Source: Campylobacter geochelonis
Lineage (GTDB): Bacteria; Campylobacterota; Campylobacteria; Campylobacterales; Campylobacteraceae
Assembly (NCBI RefSeq): GCF_013201685.1
Contig: NZ_CP053844.1
Coordinates: forward strand, 1,364,001-1,428,000
Direction: 5' to 3'
DNA: 64,000 nucleotides
The notes under the pieces are model-generated. The model worked only from the letters and a program-made list of their open reading frames with translations, made no database searches and was not told the DNA's origin. Of the stretch, positions 18,458-27,640 are shown one piece after another. The translations under genes were made by a program, and so were the position numbers. Every line of letters begins with the position of its first letter. Within the stretch, counting starts at the first letter, position 1.

Positions 18458-18769
18458 ATAATCTCCTTTTGCTTTGTTTTCAACTAAATTTTTACTATTT
18501 TGCGCTGCATTCAAGCTTATAAAAGCTAAAATCACTATAAATTTGATAAAGCTTTTTATATTTTTCCGTGAAATTCAACCAAATTTTAGTAGCAAAAAGT
18601 AAATTTAATCTAGTTTTAATTAATTTAAGTTAGATTTAGTAAAAAATAGTTTAAAGTCGGCTTTTATTTATTAGAAATTTGAGTAAATTGCTCTTTTTCA
18701 TCTTAATAAAATTTTATCTATAACTTTATTTTATAAAATAAGATTTAATTATACAAATCAATACCTTTA
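18458..18769. other. AT-rich spacer containing a cryptic signal-peptide-like frame
   Basis: Bases 18458-18565 on the minus strand keep the msrAB frame open and encode a signal-like stretch (see msrAB), but without a usual start codon at its head. The rest of the interval is AT-rich with no gene or structure I can support. Confidence 0.4.
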
Positions 18770-20689
18770 TTATTTTAAATTTTTTAATATGTCTTCTATA
18801 AATAATTTAGCTCCAAAATACGATAAATGAAAGCCGCTATTGTATAAAGAGCCATTTTTATCGATTGTTAAACACTTGCCATCTTTGCACATTTTAGCAT
18901 TCATATCTATAAATGTAACGTTTAAACCTTTTAAAGCTTTACGCACTTCTAAATCTATATTTGTAGACGGCACGGCTTGATATTCTTTCGCAAAGCTTAG
19001 CACTCCTGAATTTACCTGTCTTTTCATCTCTTTTGCTACATCATAATCCTTACCATCTTTCATAGGTCTTGGTGGCTGTAACAATATGATAGGGTTATGA
19101 CCCAAAGATATCAACTTTTCTATGCTCTCTCTAAAATTTTTATAAATTTGTTCCTTTGGAACTTTTTCTTTAAACTTAGTAGTTGTTCCAGCGATATAAT
19201 TTTCTACTGGCTTTTTACCATAATTAAATTGCACAAAATTTGTGCCAACCAAAACATTCAATGGCTTCATTTTTTCTATTTCAATCCATCTTAGTTTATT
19301 TATATCCGAACATTCTGGCCTAGAACCAAACCAAACACCCTCTTTTAGTAATGGACATTGCCCATAATTAAAAAATAAGCTATTTAGATTTTTTTGTTCG
19401 GATATGATACCGGTAAATACGCCTACAAACGAATCTCCGACTAATAATAAGTTTTTTCCATTATTTTTTACTTTACAAGCTGATAACGGTTTTCTTGCAT
19501 TGCAAGTTTTACCATCTTGCTTAATCCTAACATACTCAGGCTCTTCGAAATATTTTAAAGCCTCTCTTACACTTTCTGGCTGTCTAAATTTATAACCATC
19601 TGTATATTTAGCGCCTTTATAAAAAGCTATAATAGAAAGAAGTAAAAATAAAAATATTAGATATTTTTTATTTCTTTTGCTTCTCCTTAATGGATTTTCA
19701 AAAAATTTATATGATAAGTAAGAAACCAAAACCATTAATAAAAACAAAATCACAAATATTTTTTTGCCTATTTCTCCATAAGCAAGCCTATAAAAAACTA
19801 GTATAGGTTGATGATATAAATACAAAGAATAAGAAATAATACCAATAAAAGTAGCAATTTTAAGAGTAGCAATTTTATAAATTAAACTATTTTCTTTTAT
19901 AAAAAGTACAAATATCATAGTTCCAAACACAACCAGTAAGCTTATAAATCCAGGGTGCGCATCTGTGTCTTTAAAAAAAATCAAAGAATATATAATTATC
20001 ATTAACCCAAAAGCTGATAATAAATTATCAAATTTGCTATCTTTTAACTGTTTTGATATCAAAAATACAACTCCACCGGCAAATAGTTCCCAAACTCTTG
20101 CGAACGTAGAGTAAAAGGCAAATGTATTATTTATTTTCATCAAATAAAGACAATAAAAAAATGAAATGCCAAACAAAATTATAAGTATTTGTTCAAATTG
20201 CGATGAAAAAAACTTTTTTATAGTGTAAATCACAAAAGGAAAAACCAAGTAGTATTGCCATTCAACCCCCAAACTCCACGTATGAAGTAAAATTTTATAT
20301 TTACTAGAATCAGCAATATAAGAATCCTCAAACATAAAAATATAATTTGAGTAAAAAGCCAATGCTCCTTTTAATTGCTTTCTAAAATTTAATAAATCAG
20401 AAGGAATCAAATAAATATAAGCAAAAATGCAAGATAGAAATAACATCAAAAGCAAAGCTGGATAAATTCTATCAACCCTGCTTTTATAAAAAGCAAATAA
20501 TGTAGGGGATTTATCTATTAGTATACCAGTAATCAAAAAGCCAGATAATACAAAAAATATATCTACCCCTAAAAATCCACCTGGTAGTAATACCCCCCCC
20601 CTAAACATTAGTTCTGCATGATAAATAATTACAGATAAAACCGCAACCGCTCTTAATCCATCAAGTTCGCTTCTATAAGCTTTATTCAT
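18770..20689 (-). CDS. OafA/YrhL-type membrane O-acyltransferase with SGNH domain, phase-variable
   Basis: The 639-residue protein has an acyltransferase-3 membrane domain (about residues 1-350, around ten helices) with LRAVAVLSVIIYHAEL carrying the catalytic histidine and GFLGVDIFFVLSGFLITG. A C-terminal periplasmic SGNH hydrolase-like domain shows LVGDSFVGVFTG (Gly-Asp-Ser) and GFHLSYFGAKLF (His). Such proteins O-acetylate LPS O-antigen or other glycans. A G8 tract on the coding strand (20593-20600) sits at codons 30-33, just before GFLGVD; the frame is open (ON). Slippage would stop translation near the start. The glycan substrate is not known. Confidence 0.88.
   Translation of the reverse strand: MNKAYRSELDGLRAVAVLSVIIYHAELMFRGGVLLPGGFLGVDIFFVLSGFLITGILIDKSPTLFAFYKSRVDRIYPALLLMLFLSCIFAYIYLIPSDLLNFRKQLKGALAFYSNYIFMFEDSYIADSSKYKILLHTWSLGVEWQYYLVFPFVIYTIKKFFSSQFEQILIILFGISFFYCLYLMKINNTFAFYSTFARVWELFAGGVVFLISKQLKDSKFDNLLSAFGLMIIIYSLIFFKDTDAHPGFISLLVVFGTMIFVLFIKENSLIYKIATLKIATFIGIISYSLYLYHQPILVFYRLAYGEIGKKIFVILFLLMVLVSYLSYKFFENPLRRSKRNKKYLIFLFLLLSIIAFYKGAKYTDGYKFRQPESVREALKYFEEPEYVRIKQDGKTCNARKPLSACKVKNNGKNLLLVGDSFVGVFTGIISEQKNLNSLFFNYGQCPLLKEGVWFGSRPECSDINKLRWIEIEKMKPLNVLVGTNFVQFNYGKKPVENYIAGTTTKFKEKVPKEQIYKNFRESIEKLISLGHNPIILLQPPRPMKDGKDYDVAKEMKRQVNSGVLSFAKEYQAVPSTNIDLEVRKALKGLNVTFIDMNAKMCKDGKCLTIDKNGSLYNSGFHLSYFGAKLFIEDILKNLK
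20593..20600 (-). repeat. Poly-G/C contingency tract (8) in the acyltransferase gene
   Basis: Eight C on the plus strand (G8 coding) encode part of F-R-G-G-V. In relatives this position reads FRGGFLGVD, so the tract and the V-L-L-P-G-G stretch after it look like an insertion that created a slippery site. Confidence 0.85.
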
Positions 20690-20794
20690 AATACGCCTTG
20701 TTTTAGTAATAAATTCATATTATATCTTATTTTTATTTTATTTTATATTTTTTAGTTATATTCCTAAATATAAAGCAAAATAAAATACTTAAAT

Positions 20795-20838
20795 TTATCC
20801 CAACTTCATTCTACTAGAGTCATCTTTTGTGGTTTAAA
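20795..20838 (-). pseudogene. Fragment resembling the 3' end of a GNAT acetyltransferase gene
   Basis: The minus strand reads T-T-K-D-D-S-S-R-M-K-L-G then stop, resembling the tail of the GNAT pseudogene at 21196 (K-R-T-S-K-D-G-S-S-R-D-Y-P-L-L-K-M-K-L-K). The DNA CTACTAGAG(T/C)CATCTTTTG is shared. It may be a second decayed copy. A plus-strand frame 20824-20901 that ends K-E-I-L-K-A-K-S-L also crosses it, so the assignment is weak. Confidence 0.35.
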
Positions 20839-20897
20839 AAGGCTGAATTTGATGCATTTATTGAAATCTCAAAAGAGATTTTAAAGGCTAAGAGTCT

Positions 20898-21098
20898 TTA
20901 GGGTTTTAAAATTTTACGAAAAAGTATGATGGTTTTATAAATTAGCCAATAAAAAGCATATGATAAAGGATAAAAAATGATTAGTAAAAAACCAGCAACA
21001 ATTATTTTTGTAAAAACATCTTCATTTGGGTCTACGGTCATCCAACCACACATCCATGCTGTAACGAATATTATATGTTTTAAATATTTATTTTCCAT
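20898..21098 (-). CDS. Small two-helix membrane protein, unknown
   Basis: From ATG 21098 the frame gives 66 residues: M-E-N-K-Y-L-K-H then a hydrophobic segment interrupted by W-M-C-G-W-M-T-V-D-P-N-E-D, then a second long hydrophobic segment (about residues 30-55) and a basic tail. A longer version from TTG 21134 is possible but lacks a ribosome binding site. The surroundings are decayed genes, so this may itself be a remnant. No family recognised. Confidence 0.4.
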   Translation of the reverse strand: MENKYLKHIIFVTAWMCGWMTVDPNEDVFTKIIVAGFLLIIFYPLSYAFYWLIYKTIILFRKILKP

Positions 21099-21128
21099 AA
21101 GTTCGATTATAGCACAAAAAGGAGATTT

Positions 21129-21164
21129 ATGCAAAACGAAATTCTAGGTATACTTATGATATAA
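21129..21164 (+). pseudogene. Orphan gene start: strong ribosome binding site, ATG and 11 codons
   Basis: AAAAAGGAGATTT precedes ATG at 21129, and a -10-like GATTATAGC lies about 20 bases further up. The frame stops after 11 residues (M-Q-N-E-I-L-G-I-L-M-I). This looks like the head of a gene whose body has been deleted, though a leader peptide is possible. Confidence 0.35.
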
Positions 21165-21195
21165 AACAACTAAATTTATTATTTTTAATTATATT

Positions 21196-21633
21196 TTATT
21201 TTAACTTCATCTTTAAGAGCGGGTAATCCCTACTAGAGCCATCTTTTGAAGTGCGTTTAAAAAACCTCAAAGCCAAATTTTTGATAAAGTCTCAAAGCTC
21301 TTGTGTTTTTCATTAACATCTATTTTATCTGCTTTTGGATCGTTTATAGCAAAGCCAAGTAACTTTGCTCCAAGTCCTCGCCCAAAAATCGCTGGCGTAA
21401 AAACAGCATTTAAACTTTTTTTATCTTTAACGGCAACAAAACCAGCTCTTAAGCCCGTATCCATCAAGCAAAATAACTCAAATTTGTTAAAATCAGTGTT
21501 ATACAGCTCCTTTAATCTCTTTAAAATCATCTAAAAGTAAAAAATCGTGCGTTGCAAGAACTAAACTTTCCCAAACTTCTAAAATCTCTTGTTTATAACC
21601 ATCTTGATACGAAACTATACTAAATTCGTGCAT
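21196..21633 (-). pseudogene. GNAT-family N-acetyltransferase, multiply frameshifted
   Basis: Three reading frames together rebuild one GNAT protein of about 145 residues. ATG 21633 starts M-H-E-F-S-I-V-S-Y-Q-D-G and continues to about 21510. A second frame carries F-E-L-F-C-L-M-D, G-R-G-L-G-A-K-L-L-G-F-A (acetyl-CoA loop) and K-A-D-K-I-D-V-N-E. A third frame gives T-R-A-L-R-L-Y-Q-K-F-G-F-E-V-F, and a final shift gives K-R-T-S-K-D-G-S-S-R-D-Y ending at TAA 21196. At least three frameshifts rule out a functional product. Confidence 0.8.
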
Positions 21634-21696
21634 TTTAAACCCTATCGTGAAAAATTAAATTTAGAGCAAAATAAATGCTCTAAATTTAGCCCATTT

Positions 21697-23229
21697 CTAA
21701 TGCAAAAAGTGTCTAATCCCTGTAAAATACATCGCCATGTCATGCTCGTTTGCAGCCGCTATCACATCATCATCGCGTATTGAGCCACCTGGTTGGACTA
21801 TATTTTTAACCCCAACTTCGTTTGCTATATCGATACTATCGCGAAATGGAAAAAATGCCTCACTAGCTAAAGCACAACCACTAATATCAAGTCCCAAATC
21901 ACGCGCTTTTGCCACAGCCGCACGAGCCGCATCAACTCTACTTGTCATACCCATACCGATTGCCACTAAGCTTGAGTTTTTGACATAAACCACGCAGTTA
22001 CTCTTAGTTAAAGCTGCAACCTTCCATGCTATCTCAAGATCGGTAAATTCGGCGCTACTCGCGCTTCTAGTAGTTACACACTTAGCATTTTTAACTTCAT
22101 CATCTTGGATAAAATCACGCTCTTGATAGACAAATCCACCATCGATATGTTTAAAGTCAAATTTATCATCACTTCTTACAAGAAATTTGCTCTCTTGAGT
22201 GAAAATTTTGGTTCGTTTTTTATCACTATAAACTTCTAGCGCCTCATCTGTAACATTTGCAGCGATGATAACTTCTATGAAAATTTCATGCATTTTAAGC
22301 GCAAGTTCTCTATCTAAAGTCCCATTTATCGCCACTACTCCGCCATAAGCTGAGATTGGATCGCACTTAAGCGCCTCTGTGTAGCTTTCAAACAAATTTG
22401 ATTTTATAGCAAATCCACATGGGTTTGCATGTTTGCAAATCGCCACCGCAGGAGCCTCGCCAAAGCTAGTTGCAAGCATTAAAGCTCCGTTTATATCTGT
22501 CGTGTTGTTAAAACTTGCTTCGCCTTTTAGGGCTTTGAAATTTTGACTAAAGAAGTTTTCAAACTCATAAAGCGCCCCTTTTTGGTGTGGATTTTCGCCA
22601 TAACGAGTGGTAAAAACTTTGGTTCCAGTTATAAACTTTTTATCACCAAAACCACCATTAAATCGCTCGTTCATATAGTTTGCTATCATAGCATCATAAC
22701 TTGCTGTATGCTCATATGCTTTTATCATCAAACTTCGCCTAAAGCCCATATCAGCGCTGTTTGAGCGAAGTTTTTCAAGCACTTCATCGTAGTCTAAAAT
22801 ATCAGTTATGATTAACACATCGGCGAAATTTTTTGCCGCCGAACGCACCATCGCAGGTCCGCCGATATCGATGTTTTCGATAATTTCAGCAAAGTCATTA
22901 GTTCTAGCGATAGTTGCTTTAAAAGGATAAAGATTCACACAGACCAAATCAATACCGCCTATTTCAAATTCTTTTGCTTGTGCGGCGTGGCTTGAGTCAT
23001 CTCTTTTGTATAAAATTCCACCATGAATTTTTGGATGAAGCGTCTTAACTCGCCCTTCAAACATCTCTGGGCTTTTTGTGTATTCGCTAACTTCAACAGC
23101 CGCTACTCCGTTATCTTTAAGCAGTTGATAAGTCCCACCAGTGCTTAAAATCTCAAACCCCAAACCAGCCAAACCCTTGGCAAACTCCACAACTCCATCT
23201 TTATCGCTAACACTGATTAATGCTCTCAT
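21697..23229 (-). CDS. purH: Bifunctional AICAR transformylase / IMP cyclohydrolase PurH
   Basis: This 510-residue enzyme carries out the last two steps of IMP synthesis. The N-terminal IMP cyclohydrolase domain begins [19 protein letters not shown], with STGGTYQLL and HPKIHGGIL. The C-terminal transformylase domain holds [14 protein letters not shown], the CKHANPCG motif (Lys-His catalytic pair) and [10 protein letters not shown]. The length is normal. AGGTGGGAA precedes ATG 23229, the same leader core seen at purL. Confidence 0.97.
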   Translation of the reverse strand: MRALISVSDKDGVVEFAKGLAGLGFEILSTGGTYQLLKDNGVAAVEVSEYTKSPEMFEGRVKTLHPKIHGGILYKRDDSSHAAQAKEFEIGGIDLVCVNLYPFKATIARTNDFAEIIENIDIGGPAMVRSAAKNFADVLIITDILDYDEVLEKLRSNSADMGFRRSLMIKAYEHTASYDAMIANYMNERFNGGFGDKKFITGTKVFTTRYGENPHQKGALYEFENFFSQNFKALKGEASFNNTTDINGALMLATSFGEAPAVAICKHANPCGFAIKSNLFESYTEALKCDPISAYGGVVAINGTLDRELALKMHEIFIEVIIAANVTDEALEVYSDKKRTKIFTQESKFLVRSDDKFDFKHIDGGFVYQERDFIQDDEVKNAKCVTTRSASSAEFTDLEIAWKVAALTKSNCVVYVKNSSLVAIGMGMTSRVDAARAAVAKARDLGLDISGCALASEAFFPFRDSIDIANEVGVKNIVQPGGSIRDDDVIAAANEHDMAMYFTGIRHFLH

Positions 23230-23414
23230 TTCCCACCTTTTAGTTAAAAATAATGATTTAATTTTACTATAAATTTGGTAAAAGGCTGATAAAAATAGTT
23301 AAATATTAACAAAATTTAAATTAAATACTTAAATTCAGCAAATATAAAGATGATAAAAGAGATAATTTAAAATTATATTATTTAGCAAAATAGCAAAATA
23401 TAGACTTACAAATA

Positions 23415-23444
23415 TTAAAATATATTAAATTTAATATATTTTAA
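23415..23444. repeat. 30-bp perfect AT-only palindrome upstream of the autotransporter gene
   Basis: Bases 23415-23444 form an exact palindrome centred on TTAAATTTAA at 23429.5. It lies about 30 bases before the autotransporter start and could be an operator, a cruciform or part of the promoter. Being A/T only, a palindrome of this length is less surprising than in mixed sequence but still notable. Confidence 0.6.
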
Positions 23445-23474
23445 GTAACTAAATTTTATAAAATGGAGGTTGTC

Positions 23475-25946
23475 ATGCAAAATCGCAGCTTTATCACAAA
23501 ATTTATTTCTACTGTTAGTATAAGCATTGTATTATCGGCATCGCTGTTACATGCTACAACAAGCATAACAGATACAGACATTGCAAACTGGCTTGATAAT
23601 GGCGAGTTTAAACCAAAAAACCCATCAAATAACGATATCTCCTTGAATATAAGCACAATTAACGGCAGAGTTTATGGTGGATATAGTCAAACAGATGAAG
23701 TTAAAGAAAACAAACTTAATATAGAAGGTGGGAAATTTAATAAATATATTTATGGTGGATATAGCAAAAATAAAGCTGCAAATTCTAATAAACTTATTAT
23801 TAAAAACGCTGCAGAAACGAATAATATTCTTGGTGCTGAGAGTAAAGAAAATGCGTCAAACAACGAAGTTCATCTAATAAATAATGTGGTAACTGGAACC
23901 ATCTTTGGTGCAAAAAGCGAATCAGGCGAAGTCAATAAAAATAAAGTCATTATTAGCGGTGGAAAAATCTCTAGCGTTTCTGGTGGAAAAGGCAACGCAA
24001 AAGCTAGTGAAAACAGCGTTACTATCACATCTACAACAATAAATTCTGGTGGAATCACAGGTGGTCATGCAGATAAAGGAGAATCTTTTAATAATACAGT
24101 CGAAATTATCAATTCTACATCAACGAAAGAATCATCAAAGAGCGGAATTACCGGTGGGCGTAGTTACTCTAACAATGACAGCCATGGCAATATGGTTGAA
24201 ATTTCAAATACAAATATACAAAGCAAAGAAATAGAAGGTGGCAGAAGTCAAGACGGCGATGCCTATAATAATCAAATTAAAATATTTGGTAAAACTTTTA
24301 TTAACCATATAGGTGATATGCAAGGCGGTAGAAGTAAAAATGGCAATGCTAATCATAATGCTGTCACGATTGAAAACGCAACTATAGAAAATAGATCTAT
24401 TTATGGTGGCTACTCGTCAAATGGCAATGCTAATCATAATGCTGTCACGATCGAAAACGCAACTATAGAAAATAGATCTATTTATGGTGGCTACTCGTCA
24501 AATGGTAAGGCTAGTGGCAACACTATTATTATAGATGGCAGTAAAATCAACAGCCAAATCATAGGCTCAAGAGCTTTTTTAGATGCGACAAATAATACTA
24601 TTACGATAAAAAATACTATTACGATAAAAAATACAGATTTAACAGGCTCATCTTTGATAGGCGGTATGTCGTTTGGAAATCAAAATGCCATTAGTGGCAA
24701 TACGCTAAATTTGTATGCAAAAGATTTAAGCGTTGTTAGTATAAGAAATTTTGAAAATATCTATTTTTACATTCCAAAAGGCGTAAAAGCCTCAGATACA
24801 GTACTTAGCGTTAGCGATACTACTGAGACAAATTTAGAAAATACTAAAATAGGCGCTGCTGTTTTAGACTCTAAATTTAAGCTAAAACCACAAGAGCGAG
24901 TTACTCTGATAAAAACAGCCGGAAAACTTATAAAACCGCAAAATTTAGATAACCATATCAACGCTATGATTGGAGTTTCTGCTTTTAAGAAATACGACAT
25001 TTATGCAGATGAAAATAGCTTGTATCTATACCAACCAAAAGATACAACACCACCAAAACCAACGATAAATCCAGCCATAAAGTCATTTTTTCAATCAAGC
25101 CTAGCTTCAACTGCTTTTATCAACTATGGCGGGGATTTGATAAATGATATGATAAATTCTAACGAAATAAAAGCAAACAACATCTTTGGTATCATAAGTG
25201 GAGTAAATGTAAAACATAAAACAGGCTCACACATAGACGCACAAGGCGTAAGCTTTGTAACTGGAGTATCAAAAACTATAGACTCACTTAGCTATGGTCT
25301 GTTTTTTGAAGCTGGAAGAGGAAGCTATGATAGCTTTGAAAACAATGTTTTTGGTAATGGCGAAAACAAATACTACGGCGGTGGAGTGCTTTTTGACTTA
25401 GAGCTTGGTAATGATTTTTATCTTGATGGCTCACTTCGTGCTGGTAAAGTTCAGTTGGATTATAAAAGTGATGATTTTATGGGAAGAGCTGAGTTTAAGC
25501 TTAAGAGAAATTACATCGGTGGGCATATTGGAGGCGGAAAAGTCTTTTTGCTAAACAGTCTTAGCAGTGTTGATGTATACACACGAGTGCTTTACTCTCG
25601 CATATTTTCTAAAAATCAAAACATTAGAGGAGATGAGTTTTACTTCGATGATATAAATTCAATCCGTTTAAAAACTGGCATAAGATATACTTATAAAACA
25701 GATGAAAATATTAACATATATGGTGGCGCGGCGTATGAGTATGAATTTAGCGCAAATGCAAAGGGCGCTAGTCTAGGTTACGACTATAGCGTAGATGAAG
25801 CCTCACTTAAAGGTGCTAGCGCTATGTTTGAGTTAGGTAGCAATATCTTTAATCAAAATGGATTTGATATCAATATAAATTTAAAAAGCTATATAGGGCA
25901 AAAAACAGGAGTAAGTGGAGGTTTAAAAGTGGAGTATAAATTTTAA
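23475..25946 (+). CDS. Autotransporter with beta-strand repeat passenger
   Basis: ATG 23475 follows GGAGG closely; an ATG at 23463 would overlap that site. The 823-residue protein has a signal peptide (about residues 1-27, basic then hydrophobic, ending near LLHA), a passenger of about 450 residues built from 25-30-residue repeats of the type G-G-Y-S-x-N-G-x-A-x-x-N-x-V-x-I, a Pro/Thr linker (K-D-T-T-P-P-K-P), and a C-terminal autotransporter beta-barrel (about the last 280 residues) ending in Phe. The passenger is probably a surface-displayed beta-helix adhesin. It contains an 81-bp exact-type tandem repeat. Monocistronic. Confidence 0.85.
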   Translation: MQNRSFITKFISTVSISIVLSASLLHATTSITDTDIANWLDNGEFKPKNPSNNDISLNISTINGRVYGGYSQTDEVKENKLNIEGGKFNKYIYGGYSKNKAANSNKLIIKNAAETNNILGAESKENASNNEVHLINNVVTGTIFGAKSESGEVNKNKVIISGGKISSVSGGKGNAKASENSVTITSTTINSGGITGGHADKGESFNNTVEIINSTSTKESSKSGITGGRSYSNNDSHGNMVEISNTNIQSKEIEGGRSQDGDAYNNQIKIFGKTFINHIGDMQGGRSKNGNANHNAVTIENATIENRSIYGGYSSNGNANHNAVTIENATIENRSIYGGYSSNGKASGNTIIIDGSKINSQIIGSRAFLDATNNTITIKNTITIKNTDLTGSSLIGGMSFGNQNAISGNTLNLYAKDLSVVSIRNFENIYFYIPKGVKASDTVLSVSDTTETNLENTKIGAAVLDSKFKLKPQERVTLIKTAGKLIKPQNLDNHINAMIGVSAFKKYDIYADENSLYLYQPKDTTPPKPTINPAIKSFFQSSLASTAFINYGGDLINDMINSNEIKANNIFGIISGVNVKHKTGSHIDAQGVSFVTGVSKTIDSLSYGLFFEAGRGSYDSFENNVFGNGENKYYGGGVLFDLELGNDFYLDGSLRAGKVQLDYKSDDFMGRAEFKLKRNYIGGHIGGGKVFLLNSLSSVDVYTRVLYSRIFSKNQNIRGDEFYFDDINSIRLKTGIRYTYKTDENINIYGGAAYEYEFSANAKGASLGYDYSVDEASLKGASAMFELGSNIFNQNGFDININLKSYIGQKTGVSGGLKVEYKF
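24341..24502 (+). repeat. 81-bp tandem repeat in the autotransporter passenger
   Basis: Units 24341-24421 and 24422-24502 differ at one base (T/C). Each encodes a 27-residue turn, including N-A-N-H-N-A-V-T-I-E-N-A-T-I-E-N-R-S-I-Y. The near identity indicates recent duplication; the in-frame length lets copy number change without loss of frame. Confidence 0.95.
24594..24629 (+). repeat. 18-bp tandem repeat in the autotransporter passenger
   Basis: AATACTATTACGATAAAA occurs twice back to back (24594-24611, 24612-24629), encoding N-T-I-T-I-K twice. It is also in frame. Confidence 0.95.
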
Positions 25947-26851
25947 AGGCTAAATTTAGCAAATGTCAATTTTTAGTAAAATTTAAATCTTAAATTTAAA
26001 GATAGACAGAACTAAACACAGCCGTATTTAGTTCATATTTATTAAATTTAATTATTTTAAATGCTAAATTTGATAAAAATATATAAATTATAAAAGGCTT
26101 AAATGTGTTAAGGCAAAAATACGTGGATTTCCAACCAAAAGCATTTCAAATTGAGATGGTATGTAAAAATAGTATCATTTTACTAGTTGGATACACTAAA
26201 ACATAGATTATCAAGACAAAGTTGTATAAAAAATAGAACTCCAAAAGTATTTAATAAAAAAGTTTTATAATTGGCTTGACAAATTTAAATGGCGCTAAAA
26301 AATTTACTACTATTACTTTCTCACATATAAAAGAGAGTAGTAATTTCCGCTACTAACACGAGACAACTTATAAATTTACTCGTGGTTATGACTTTAATGA
26401 TTTGAAAAATGCGATTATATAACTCAAATTTTATTAAAATAATTAATTAAAAATTATTATTATATATAAATACTTTATTTTATCTCTTCTCAAATGGTGC
26501 TAACAACTCTTGAGTTTTGCTTTAGATGGAAAATACTTAGTTTATGAACTTATCGATACTATTTTTAAAGCTCAAAAAATAGCTATAGAGATAGAAAATA
26601 CTTAGTTTATGAACTTATAGATGGTAGTTGTGATGAAAATATTGATAAATTTTATAAAATTACAGTAGCTATAAAAACTCTAAAACATGTGATAAAATAA
26701 CTTTTAATTTTTATATAAAATTAGCGAAAAAGATACGCCAAACATTACGCGGTATCACTTTCAATGATATTAAATTTAACTAATCATATATAATAAATAT
26801 ATAAGTAGTATCTATAAAATAACTTAATTAAAAATTTATTAAAAGCTAAAT
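25947..26851. other. Gene-free 0.9-kb region with decayed coding traces
   Basis: No intact gene. A GTG at 26105 after AAAAGG opens only about 33 codons. Near 26525-26700 two short frames share D-(G/R)-K-Y-L-V-Y-E-L-I-D, produced by a 33-bp direct repeat. An interrupted inverted repeat, TTACTACT...AGTAGTAA, lies near 26305-26345. The picture is of several eroded genes; none could be assigned to a family. Confidence 0.45.
26525..26622 (+). repeat. 33-bp direct repeat in a decayed region
   Basis: 26525-26557 and 26590-26622 match at 31 of 33 positions (core AAAATACTTAGTTTATGAAC) and are 65 bases apart. Both encode K-Y-L-V-Y-E-L-I-D in the plus strand. It may be an internal duplication in a lost gene or a recombination scar. 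Confidence 0.8.
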
Positions 26852-27640
26852 TCACTTTCCAAATTTAGCTTTTAGCGCCTCATAAGCTTCGTTTATCTCT
26901 TGAAGTTTTTTAGTTCCAGCTTTGATTATCTCATCATCTGCACCTTTGCCCATCAAGATATCTGGATGATATTTTTTCACAAGAGCTCTATAAGAAGTTC
27001 TAATCTCATCAAAACTAGCGCCATCTTTAAGCCCTAAAACATCATATGGATTTTTCTTGCCAGGCTGCGTTCTAGCGTGGTTTTGATAATTTTGCTCTTG
27101 ATAGTTTCTGTTTTGATATCTTTGATAATTTCTAGCTTTAAAATCTCTTTCAAATCTAGCAAATATCTCATCTTGCAGATAAGAAGGTATCTCAAAACCA
27201 TCACAAATTTGAGATATCACGCGCCTTTCTTCACTAGTGAAAACGCCATCTATATAAGCTATATTTAAGAAAAAATAGACTCTTCCAACAGCGGTTTTTA
27301 AGTCAAGATTGAAGCGAGTTTTATACTCAAAAGCCATTTTAAATACATTTTTAAGATTGTCTTTTTCGTTATTATAAACTCGCCTAAGCTCTTCCCTTTG
27401 TGTGTTTGAACCGCCTATTTTAGCGGTTAAATCATCTAAAATTTCGCTTATTAAATTTGCTTCTAGCTTATTTACCCTGCCATCACTTTTTGCAACTTTA
27501 GCAAGCAAGCCAACAAGATATTTAGCCTCACTAAATTCGATATCCCTACTTTGATACTGACGTCGTGGGCGTTTTGAAACGCCACTACTAAGCATAAAAA
27601 AGATAAAAATAACAAATAAAAAGAGTAAAATCGTGCTCAT
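26852..27640 (-). CDS. TerB-J-domain membrane-anchored co-chaperone (DjlA-like)
   Basis: The 262-residue protein has an N-terminal transmembrane helix (about residues 3-18), a TerB-like helical domain (about 35-165) with the acidic motifs [12 protein letters not shown] and [11 protein letters not shown], an Asn/Gln/Tyr-rich linker (about 170-195), and a C-terminal J domain with [13 protein letters not shown] and the diagnostic HPD in KKYHPDIL. This is the DjlA layout: a membrane-tethered DnaK co-chaperone. The start overlaps the end of the protease gene by 4 bases, so the two are coupled. Confidence 0.88.
   Translation of the reverse strand: MSTILLFLFVIFIFFMLSSGVSKRPRRQYQSRDIEFSEAKYLVGLLAKVAKSDGRVNKLEANLISEILDDLTAKIGGSNTQREELRRVYNNEKDNLKNVFKMAFEYKTRFNLDLKTAVGRVYFFLNIAYIDGVFTSEERRVISQICDGFEIPSYLQDEIFARFERDFKARNYQRYQNRNYQEQNYQNHARTQPGKKNPYDVLGLKDGASFDEIRTSYRALVKKYHPDILMGKGADDEIIKAGTKKLQEINEAYEALKAKFGK

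Noticed and set aside
20824-20901. Plus-strand fragment ending K-E-I-L-K-A-K-S-L as a gene
   Set aside because: Only 25 codons, no start, closed upstream by TAG; at most a remnant.
24341-24502. Tandem repeat as a CRISPR-like array
   Set aside because: Units are contiguous with no spacers and encode a repeat within an autotransporter.
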